A DNA stretch of 64,000 nucleotides from Klebsiella ornithinolytica NBRC 105727 = ATCC 31898 (lineage in GTDB: Bacteria; Pseudomonadota; Gammaproteobacteria; Enterobacterales; Enterobacteriaceae). The stretch lies in assembly GCF_001598295.1 (NCBI RefSeq), contig NZ_BCYR01000007.1:186001-250000 (forward strand), read 5' to 3'. The notes under the pieces were generated by a model that worked only from the letters and a program-made list of their open reading frames with translations, was not told the DNA's origin and did not search any database. Shown here piece after piece: positions 16,399 to 22,933 of this stretch (position 1 is the first letter of the stretch; each line of letters begins with the position of its first letter). The translations under genes and the position numbers were made by a program.

Positions 16399-17875
16399 CT
16401 GGCGTCATCTCCCCTTGGTTCTGTTTCTCATAGTTGCCAATCGCGCGTTCCACCACCTCTTCAACCGGTACCGGACGGAACGGGTTGACCCGCTGGACGC
16501 ACACCGTCCAGAAGAGGGCATAGGCGGCGGTCAGACCGAGCATGATGCCAAATGGCACCAGCACTTCGCGGCTGTCCATCCCCGGCGGGGTGATATTGAT
16601 GATGGCGATAATAATCCCGACGCTGGAGATAATTTGCGGCAGCGGGAACCACGGCGAGCGGTAGGCGCGAGGCAGATCCGGACGACGAATACGCAGCAGT
16701 ACCACCGAAAGGGTCACCAGCAGATAGGCGACGCCCCAGGCGCAGACGGCGGCGAGGATCAGCGGCACGATACGATCGATATTGCCGTTCAGATACCAGG
16801 CGTGCAGGCAGGGTATCGCCACGCCAATGGCAATGGCGATAACCGGCGTCTTGAAGCGAGGATGCAGCCAGGTCAGGAAGCGCGGGAGCGCGCCATCCAG
16901 CGCCATGCCGTAGATAATCCGCGGTACGGCGGCCATCAGAGTATTAATGGTCGCGCAGCCCGCCAGCAGCAGGCCGACGCCCAGCCAGTACTGTCCCGCG
17001 TGGCCCATCACCCGTTCGGCGAAGGCCGGAATAGCCATCGGCGTATCCAGCAGGTGGACGTTGTTGGCCGCGTCCAGTACCACGTTCTCGACCTGACGGT
17101 TAATGGCCGCACCATAGATAAACATGCAGCTTGCGACGCCCAGCAGGCCGAGCGCCATCGCGCGAGGAATGGTGCGGTGCGCGTGTTTAATTTCCGGGGC
17201 CATGGGGGTCACCAGTTCACAGCCGACGAACATAAACATCGCCATGCCGATATAGCCGAACAGACCTGAGAGATCGCTGACATCAAGCGGCGTGCCGAAC
17301 CAGCCGGAGAGATGGGTCACCGGCGCCATAAAAATTCCGCACAGGCCGAAAATGGTTAGCGTGCTCCACATCCCGAAGGTCAGTACGACTTCGACCTTTC
17401 CGAAGATCTCGACGCCAATGGCGTTCAGCAGGCCGAACACCACCACCATTCCGACGCCGACCATCCAGGTATTCTGATGGGCGGCCATCTGGCTGCTGAT
17501 GGACTCAAAGTTCACCAGCGCCATCACCCCGGCCAGAATGGTTTCCGCGGTGCCGGCAAAAATATGCACGATCAGATAGGCGCACAGCGCGCCGGTAATG
17601 GCGAAAAAACGCCCCATCCCGCAGGCGATATAGTCATATACCGAGCCGGTCGTGGGGATTAGCGTCGCCGCTTCGGCAAAGGTGGTGACCTGCGCTTGCA
17701 TCATGATAAACGCCAGCAGTACCGCCAGCGCGAAGGTATCGCCGCCCATCCCAAAACCGCTGGTCACGGTCAGGATCACCGGGCTGGCCATAATCAGTCC
17801 GACGGAGCTGGCGAGGGTAGTAGGAAAGCCGACGACGCCGCGTTCGAGATGGCTGGCGAGTCTTTTACTGAACAT
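16376..17875 (-). CDS. APC-superfamily amino-acid/amine permease
   Basis: 499-residue inner-membrane permease with 12 predicted helices. The TM1 region VVGFPTTLASSVGLIMASPV has the small-residue unwound stretch typical of APC transporters. FAEAATLIPTTGSVYDYIAC is the conserved TM2-TM3 region, and later GYIGMAMFMFVGCELVTPMA (TM6) is followed by EIKHAHRTIPRAM. It is an importer, most likely of an amine or amino acid. The start at 17875 has AGAGG 8 bases before it; the longer frame from 17932 has no ribosome site. A copy of the shared palindrome (17974-17991) lies about 100 bases upstream. It is first in a two-gene unit with the DUF3156-like gene. Confidence 0.82.
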   Translation of the reverse strand: MFSKRLASHLERGVVGFPTTLASSVGLIMASPVILTVTSGFGMGGDTFALAVLLAFIMMQAQVTTFAEAATLIPTTGSVYDYIACGMGRFFAITGALCAYLIVHIFAGTAETILAGVMALVNFESISSQMAAHQNTWMVGVGMVVVFGLLNAIGVEIFGKVEVVLTFGMWSTLTIFGLCGIFMAPVTHLSGWFGTPLDVSDLSGLFGYIGMAMFMFVGCELVTPMAPEIKHAHRTIPRAMALGLLGVASCMFIYGAAINRQVENVVLDAANNVHLLDTPMAIPAFAERVMGHAGQYWLGVGLLLAGCATINTLMAAVPRIIYGMALDGALPRFLTWLHPRFKTPVIAIAIGVAIPCLHAWYLNGNIDRIVPLILAAVCAWGVAYLLVTLSVVLLRIRRPDLPRAYRSPWFPLPQIISSVGIIIAIINITPPGMDSREVLVPFGIMLGLTAAYALFWTVCVQRVNPFRPVPVEEVVERAIGNYEKQNQGEMTPDALRPLV

Positions 17876-17973
17876 AGTCAACCTCTGCACAAGATAGGTA
17901 AGGGCAGGGAGTGGCTGGAAGTGAATAGCCATTCCGGATAGTCATAATTTAGGTTGGCATCCGGCTCAATGAA

Positions 17974-17991
17974 TATCGTCCTGAAGGTGGA
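17974..17991. promoter_or_regulatory. Putative MoaR-type operator, copy 3 (before amine permease)
   Basis: TATCGTCCTGAAGGTGGA matches the left half and centre of the shared palindrome well (TATCGTCCT.AAGG); the right half is degenerate. It lies 99-116 bases before the permease start. Confidence 0.4.
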
Positions 17992-18026
17992 GAACGGCGG
18001 TTGAATCTGTGACCCAGTGCATGAAT

Positions 18027-18057
18027 ACAATCCCCGCCGCCGGGCACCGGGGATTGT
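18027..18057 (-). terminator. Hairpin after the cupin gene
   Basis: A perfect 10-base stem, ACAATCCCCG/CGGGGATTGT, with an 11-base loop lies 10 bases beyond the cupin stop on the minus strand. It probably ends the oxidase-cupin transcript before the permease promoter. Confidence 0.6.
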
Positions 18058-18066
18058 CTGCGTTGG

Positions 18067-18432
18067 TTAGCGGCTTTCGACGTTCGCCAGGTAGTGTTTG
18101 ACGAAGCGCGGGGTGAGGATTTTCCACTCCACTTCGGTGCCCTGCTTCACGAACCAGCTGTCGCCCGGGGCGAAGCGCTGCGGCTTGCCGCCAGAGACGG
18201 TCAGCTCAACTTCGCCTTCCAGCACGGTGGCGTGTTCGGTAAACGGATAGGTCATGGTGAAACTCCCCTGAGTGGACGAAAACAGACCGCAGGTAAAGGC
18301 GTCCTGTGGTTCGCCGTAAACCATAGCGCCCGCCACCTGCGGATCGCCTTCGGTTGGCGTTGCGCCCAGCAGGCTGACGCTGCCGATAGGCTGCAGTTCA
18401 GGAACCGGTTGATCGAGTTTAAATGCTTGCAT
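18067..18432 (-). CDS. Cupin-domain protein
   Basis: 121-residue single-domain cupin. The barrel core reads FSSTQGSFTMTYPFTEHATV, then LEGEVELTVSGGKPQRFAPG, then DSWFVKQGTEVEWKILTPRF. This is the DUF861/EutQ-like pattern (E-x4-LEGEVELT, PGDSWFV). Such small cupins commonly accompany ethanolamine and polyamine oxidase genes; their role there is not firmly known. Start at 18432, with GGAGA 8 bases before it. It follows the FAD oxidase gene by 13 bases on the same strand, so the two are co-transcribed. Confidence 0.75.
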   Translation of the reverse strand: MQAFKLDQPVPELQPIGSVSLLGATPTEGDPQVAGAMVYGEPQDAFTCGLFSSTQGSFTMTYPFTEHATVLEGEVELTVSGGKPQRFAPGDSWFVKQGTEVEWKILTPRFVKHYLANVESR

Positions 18433-18445
18433 GATGTTCTCCTGG

Positions 18446-19747
18446 TTAACTCCGGCCTTTCCAGTAACCGGCGGTTTGATGCATGAGTTTTCCGGCGGTG
18501 ACCAGCAGCAGACGCAGGCTGTCACGACCGTGGATTGTGGCGTGAGGAATACTGCTCATCAGGCGGTAACGATCTGAGCCGCCGTTAATTCCTTCGGCGA
18601 GAATTTTGCACACGATATGCGAGGGGGTGACGCCAAACCCGGAATAACCCTGAACGTAGAAAACGTTATTGTGCTCGCGCAGGGTGCCAATTTGCGGGAA
18701 CAGGTTCGCGCTACAGGCCATCGGGCCGCCCCAGGCGAAGTCGATTTTGACATCCTTAAGATAGGGGAACACTTCCGCCAGCAGCGTACGATTCCAGGCG
18801 GCAAAATCGTTCGGCGTATATTCAAGGTAGCGCGTGGCGCTGCCGAACAGCAGGCGGTTTTCCCGCGTAATTCGGTAGTAGTTGATGACCGGGCGAATGT
18901 CGCTGAAGGCGCCGCGTAGCGGGCTGATGCGTTCGATCAGCTCATCGGAAAGGGGTTCCGTTGAGACCTGATAAGAGTAGGTCACCAGCGTCTTGTTATA
19001 GATTTCCGGCTCCAGATTATTGAGGAAGCTGTCGCAGGCCCACAGCAGTTTAGCCGCCTTCACGCTGCCCATCGCCGTGCGAACCCGCACCTCTTTGCCG
19101 TAATTCACCTCTACGACCGGAGAGGATTCGAAAATTTTCACCCCTAATGAATGCGCCGCTTTTGCCGAGCCCAGCAGCATATTCAGGGAGTGGATCTGCC
19201 CGCCGCCCATATGCTTGAGCGCGCCGCAGTAGACGTCGGAGCCCACAATTTGCTGCACATCGCTGCCGGTATAGAGCGCGATATCCTCATCCGGAGTGGC
19301 GGCCTTAAACTCTTTTTCCCACTGGCGCAGGGTCTTCAGCTGACGCTGGTTATAGGCCAGATAGCCGTAGCCCGGAACAAAGTCGGCATCGATATTGTAT
19401 TTCTTAATCCGTTCGCGAATGATTCCTGCACCAAGGTTCGAGATTTTAAACAGCGTCTCCAGCCCCTCTTTACCCACATGTTTTTTCACCGCTTCGATGT
19501 CGTGACCAATGCCGGCCATGACCTGGCCGCCGTTGCGGCCGGTGCCGCCGTAGCCTAAATGACGGGCTTCGAGTACGACCACGTTGGTGATGCCCTGTTC
19601 TGCCAGCTCCAGCGCAGTGTTGATACCGGAAAAGCCGCCGCCGATGATCACCACGTCGGCGTCAATATCATCCTGCAGCGCCGGAAAATGCAGCTGATAT
19701 TTTTTGGTGGCGCCGTAGTAGTTCAGCGCATCGATTTTGATATTCAT
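18446..19747 (-). CDS. FAD-dependent amine oxidase (PuuB/DadA-like)
   Basis: 433-residue flavoprotein of the DAO family. The Rossmann FAD motif DVVIIGGGFSGINTALELAE lies at residues ~30-49, followed by VVVLEARHLGYGGTGRNGGQ (the conserved GxGRNGGQ of gamma-glutamylputrescine-oxidase-type enzymes). WACDSFLNNLEP lies mid-protein, and the C-terminal FAD-binding stretch is FYVQGYSGFGVTPSHIV. It should oxidise a primary or secondary amine to an aldehyde. The start at 19747 (MNIKIDALNYYG) has AGGG upstream; the frame extending to 19882 crosses the regulatory palindromes and is rejected. It is transcribed divergently from an aldehyde dehydrogenase gene, the expected next enzyme. Confidence 0.83.
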   Translation of the reverse strand: MNIKIDALNYYGATKKYQLHFPALQDDIDADVVIIGGGFSGINTALELAEQGITNVVVLEARHLGYGGTGRNGGQVMAGIGHDIEAVKKHVGKEGLETLFKISNLGAGIIRERIKKYNIDADFVPGYGYLAYNQRQLKTLRQWEKEFKAATPDEDIALYTGSDVQQIVGSDVYCGALKHMGGGQIHSLNMLLGSAKAAHSLGVKIFESSPVVEVNYGKEVRVRTAMGSVKAAKLLWACDSFLNNLEPEIYNKTLVTYSYQVSTEPLSDELIERISPLRGAFSDIRPVINYYRITRENRLLFGSATRYLEYTPNDFAAWNRTLLAEVFPYLKDVKIDFAWGGPMACSANLFPQIGTLREHNNVFYVQGYSGFGVTPSHIVCKILAEGINGGSDRYRLMSSIPHATIHGRDSLRLLLVTAGKLMHQTAGYWKGRS

Positions 19748-19811
19748 AGCGTTACCCTGTCTGTCTCGCCTGGCTAAGACCTCCATCACAGCATGGCGGC
19801 GGGGCGCTGAA

Positions 19812-19829
19812 TATCGTCCGAAAGAATGA
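19812..19829. promoter_or_regulatory. Putative MoaR-type operator, copy 4 (oxidase/dehydrogenase divergent region)
   Basis: TATCGTCCGAAAGAATGA, abutting copy 5. It lies 65-82 bases before the amine-oxidase start and 78-95 bases before the dehydrogenase start. Confidence 0.55.
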
Positions 19830-19846
19830 CGTTCTTTAGAACGATA
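19829..19846. promoter_or_regulatory. Putative MoaR-type operator, copy 5 (oxidase/dehydrogenase divergent region)
   Basis: ACGTTCTTTAGAACGATA; its reverse strand reads TATCGTTCTAAAGAACGT. The core CGTTCT-NN-AGAACG is a perfect inverted repeat, making this the best copy of the set. It lies back to back with copy 4. Confidence 0.6.
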
Positions 19847-19906
19847 GGCAGTCTGTTTCTGGCGTGATGTGATGAGGAACATTTCCTGAAAAAACGGATG
19901 CCACCG

Positions 19907-21391
19907 ATGAGCGACGTGACCTTACTTGCTGAAGTAGCAGCTTTTTTACGCCAACCGCACGGGCAGTTTATTGCCGGAGAGGCTTTGCCCGGCAACGGAC
20001 CGACGCTGGCGGTGATAAACCCCGCCACTGGCAAAGCGATTGCCGGGGTAACGTCGGCGGATGTCGGGCAGGCGGATCGGGCGATGGCCAGCGCCAGCCA
20101 GGCCTTTGACTCCTGGCGTGCGATGCCGACCCTGCAGCGCGGCACGCTGCTGCTCAGGCTGGCCGATCTGCTGGCCAGCCATCGTGAGGAGCTGGCGCAG
20201 CTGGAGAGCCTGTGCTCCGGTAAAACCATCGGCCTGGCGCGAATGCTTGAGCTGGATCAGTCGGTAGCGTTCCTGCGCTACTTTGCCGGCTGGGCAGGCA
20301 AGGTCACCGGCGAAACGCTGGATGTCTCGCTCCCGTCCATGGCGGGAGAGCAGTACACGGCCTTTACTCGTCGTCAGCCGGTTGGCGTAGTGGTAGGGAT
20401 CGTGCCGTGGAACTTTTCGATAATGATCGCTATCTGGAAGCTGGCGGCGGCGCTGGTGTGCGGCTGCACCATCGTGATGAAGCCGAGCGAGTATACGCCG
20501 CTGACGCTGCTGCGGGTTGCGGAGCTGGCGAAAGAGGCGGGGATCCCGGACGGGGTGATTAACGTGGTGAACGGCGCGGGCGGTGAAATCGCCCAGCGCT
20601 TGATCGCCCACCCGGCCTGCGCCAAGGTCAGCTTCACCGGTTCGGTGGCGACCGGCGAGAAAGTTCAGCATGCGGCGATCGGCGCCGGAAAACGCGTCAC
20701 CCTCGAACTGGGGGGCAAAAACGCCGCGCTGTTTCTCGACGATCTCACCCCCGAGGCGATGGCGGACGGCATTATCGAAGCAGGTTATCTGAACCAGGGG
20801 CAAATCTGCGCTGCCGCCGAGCGGTTTTATCTGCCGCAGGGCAAGCTGGATGCGGTGCTGGAAATACTGAAGCAGCGCCTGTCTGCGCTGCGTCCCGGCT
20901 CACCGCTGGATGAACAGACGCTGATGGGGCCGCTGGCTAATCGGGTGCAGTTTGAGAAGGTGCTGCAGCTGATTGAAAAAGCGCGGGAAGAGGGCGACAC
21001 CATTGTCTGCGGCGGCGAAGCGCTGCCCGGCGACGGCTATTTTGTCTTACCGACGGCGGTGAAGGTCCGGAGCGAAAACAGCACGCTGATGCAGGAAGAG
21101 ACTTTCGGTCCGGTGTGCAGTTTTATCGGCTACCAAAGCGAAGAGGAGGCGCTGTCCCGGATTAACGCTTCGCCGTTTGGCCTGGCCGCCAGCGTCTGGT
21201 CGGAGAACATCCGCAAGGCGCTGCGCTATTCCGACGCGATTAACGCCGGAATTGTCTGGGTGAATATGCACACCTTTCTCGATCCGGCGGTGCCGTTTGG
21301 CGGCATGAAAGGGTCGGGGATTGGCCGCGAGTTCGGCAGCGCCTTTATCGATGATTACACCGAACTCAAATCGGTGATGGTACGCTATTAG
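19907..21391 (+). CDS. Aldehyde dehydrogenase (FeaB/phenylacetaldehyde-dehydrogenase-like)
   Basis: 494-residue NAD(P)-dependent aldehyde dehydrogenase. Visible are VVVGIVPWNFSIMIAIWKLA (cofactor binding), VMKPSEYTPLTLLRVAELAK, FTGSVATGEKV, the catalytic Glu in VTLELGGKNAALFLDD, the catalytic Cys in GYLNQGQICAAAERF, EETFGPVCSFIGY, and VPFGGMKGSGIGREFG near the C-terminus. The overall pattern follows E. coli FeaB, including an N-terminus like LLAEVAAFLRQPHGQFIAGE. The start at 19907 is preferred over 19898 because GGA sits 8 bases before it and the N-terminus then matches FeaB length. Paired and divergent with the FAD amine oxidase gene; it should oxidise the aldehyde that enzyme makes. Confidence 0.87.
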   Translation: MSDVTLLAEVAAFLRQPHGQFIAGEALPGNGPTLAVINPATGKAIAGVTSADVGQADRAMASASQAFDSWRAMPTLQRGTLLLRLADLLASHREELAQLESLCSGKTIGLARMLELDQSVAFLRYFAGWAGKVTGETLDVSLPSMAGEQYTAFTRRQPVGVVVGIVPWNFSIMIAIWKLAAALVCGCTIVMKPSEYTPLTLLRVAELAKEAGIPDGVINVVNGAGGEIAQRLIAHPACAKVSFTGSVATGEKVQHAAIGAGKRVTLELGGKNAALFLDDLTPEAMADGIIEAGYLNQGQICAAAERFYLPQGKLDAVLEILKQRLSALRPGSPLDEQTLMGPLANRVQFEKVLQLIEKAREEGDTIVCGGEALPGDGYFVLPTAVKVRSENSTLMQEETFGPVCSFIGYQSEEEALSRINASPFGLAASVWSENIRKALRYSDAINAGIVWVNMHTFLDPAVPFGGMKGSGIGREFGSAFIDDYTELKSVMVRY

Positions 21392-21793
21392 TCCGGCGCC
21401 ATCGGCCGCTATAGTGCTGAAGCGATCGTATATCGGGCCGTGCGATTTGTCGGATGTGGCCCGTATTTTCCCTTACCCCGTACGGTCAGCGCGCGGGGTC
21501 TGTCGTTTTCTCCCGCTCGTGAGAGCCGCTCCCCCCATAAGAACGCCTTGTTTTCAGCAGATTATCGCTTTTGCGCGGGTCGGTTGTGATTAGGCTTGCA
21601 CGCTATAAGATAATGAGTATAGTTCTCATTCTTCTTTTTGTTTGCAGGCTAAGAATGGACTAACCTGCGCCAGTGAGCCGCTCACAAGGAAACAGCGAAG
21701 GCGTAGGGTGGGGTTCAGTCTTGCTATGCCGGAACAACATAATATCGGCGCAGAGCTACCACCGGTTTATTGATTTTGTTAAGGATTTCAATG
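21392..21793. other. 402-base intergenic region with iron-regulation signal
   Basis: Holds the end of the aldehyde-dehydrogenase transcript (an interrupted inverted repeat CGGGCC...GGCCCG around 21436-21472, followed by TTTTCCC) and the promoter region of the next operon with a Fur-box-like palindrome at 21609-21630. A 65-codon frame at 21673-21870 overlaps the following gene and has no ribosome site. Confidence 0.5.
21609..21630. promoter_or_regulatory. Fur-box-like palindrome before the YncE-like/TonB-receptor operon
   Basis: GATAAT at 21609 is followed by an inverted repeat AATGAG...CTCATT (21612-21630). The spacing and sequence are typical of Fur sites. Repression of the downstream siderophore receptor by iron is expected; binding is not shown. 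Confidence 0.6.
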
Positions 21794-22876
21794 ATGAAAT
21801 ACACCATTCCGGTATTAGCTCTGGTCATTTCTGCCGTCTTAAGCGGCTGCGCCACACCCCCTTCCACTAAGGTAACCCCGCCGGTCGCCGAGAAAAACGC
21901 CGTGACCGTCATACAGCCGCTCAAACGTCAACTGGCCGAGGGGCTGTACGAAATGGCGCTCAGCCCACGGGGCGATGCGCTGTACGTGGCTAGCGCCGAA
22001 GGTTTTAAAGACGTGCAGGGCGGAGCGGTCTATAAGCTCGACCCGAAAACGCTGAAGACCATCGGCCTGAGCTACACCGACCTGAAAAACTTTGCCGTCC
22101 AGATAACGCCGGATGGCGCAACGCTGTTCGTCACCAACTCGCTTGACGGCGGCATCAGCGCCATTGACACCGCCACCGGCAAAGTCAAAAAGCGCCTGCT
22201 GTTTAGCGAGCGCAACGAGAAGGGGCTGCCGTACGGCGCGCGCCAGATCCTGCTGCTGAATAATACCCTCTACGTGGGGGCGGTTGCCGATCCGGCGCAA
22301 ATCTGGGTGGTTGATGCCAATACGCTGAAGCTGAAAGCGCGGATTAAAAATACCGGCAAATGGATGACCGGCCTGCACTATTCCGCGCAAACCGGACGTC
22401 TGTATGCAGCCAACGGCGGCGGGGAAATCCTCGTAATCAACCCGCGCAATAACCGCATTGAACAGCGCTGGAAGCCGCTGGGCGACAAGCCGGCGCTGCT
22501 GCTGAATATCGCCGAAGACAGCGAGACCGGCCGCCTGTTCGTCACCGATAACTCAAAAGCGAAAACCACTCTGGTGCTGGATATTCACAGCGGCAAGGTG
22601 ATTAAGCAGCTCGACCTGGGCGACTCGCTGGCGGTACTGTTCAACCCGAAACGCAATGAGATTTATATCTCCCAGCGCGAGTCCGGCAAGGTTATCAGCC
22701 TCGATGGCACTACCTATGCGCTGAAAAAACAGTGGGATATCCCCGTGAATCCAAACAGCCTGTTGCTTGATGCCGAGGGGCAGACGCTGTTTGTGACCGT
22801 TAAACAACCGTTCAACAAAGATCACTCCACCAAAGGTCCGGACAGCGTTGTCCGCATCGACCTGAACGCGCAATAA
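21794..22876 (+). CDS. YncE-like beta-propeller lipoprotein
   Basis: 360-residue predicted lipoprotein: MKYTIPVLALVISAVLSGC gives lipobox LSGC with the acylated Cys at residue 19. The rest is a seven-bladed propeller of YVTN/NHL type, with repeating blades such as GDALYVASAEG, GATLFVTNSLDGGISAIDTA, GRLYAANGGGEILVINPRNN and QTLFVTVKQPFN. In E. coli YncE is a secreted propeller protein made under iron limitation next to the TonB receptor gene yncD; here the propeller is lipid-anchored and likewise sits upstream of a TonB receptor gene. The function is unknown; a role in iron or siderophore handling is inferred. AAGGA precedes the start; ATG 21791 is an alternative. Confidence 0.78.
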   Translation: MKYTIPVLALVISAVLSGCATPPSTKVTPPVAEKNAVTVIQPLKRQLAEGLYEMALSPRGDALYVASAEGFKDVQGGAVYKLDPKTLKTIGLSYTDLKNFAVQITPDGATLFVTNSLDGGISAIDTATGKVKKRLLFSERNEKGLPYGARQILLLNNTLYVGAVADPAQIWVVDANTLKLKARIKNTGKWMTGLHYSAQTGRLYAANGGGEILVINPRNNRIEQRWKPLGDKPALLLNIAEDSETGRLFVTDNSKAKTTLVLDIHSGKVIKQLDLGDSLAVLFNPKRNEIYISQRESGKVISLDGTTYALKKQWDIPVNPNSLLLDAEGQTLFVTVKQPFNKDHSTKGPDSVVRIDLNAQ

Positions 22877-22883
22877 AAAATTC

Positions 22884-22901
22884 TGGCCCGGCAGCGGGCC
22901 A
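22884..22901 (+). terminator. Intercistronic hairpin (attenuator-like)
   Basis: A perfect 7-base stem, TGGCCCG/CGGGCCA, with a GCAG loop and a short T-rich tail (TTTGTT) lies 7 bases after the propeller stop and 33 bases before the receptor start. It may reduce, rather than stop, read-through into the receptor gene, or stabilise mRNA ends. Confidence 0.45.
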
Positions 22902-22933
22902 TTTGTTCCATTTATCTTCATCACGGACTCATT

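Noticed and set aside
16232-17269. Open frame of 345 codons on the plus strand
   Set aside because: Antisense to the APC permease and DUF3156-like genes. The composition is very rich in Arg, His, Gln and Asp, as usual for antisense frames.
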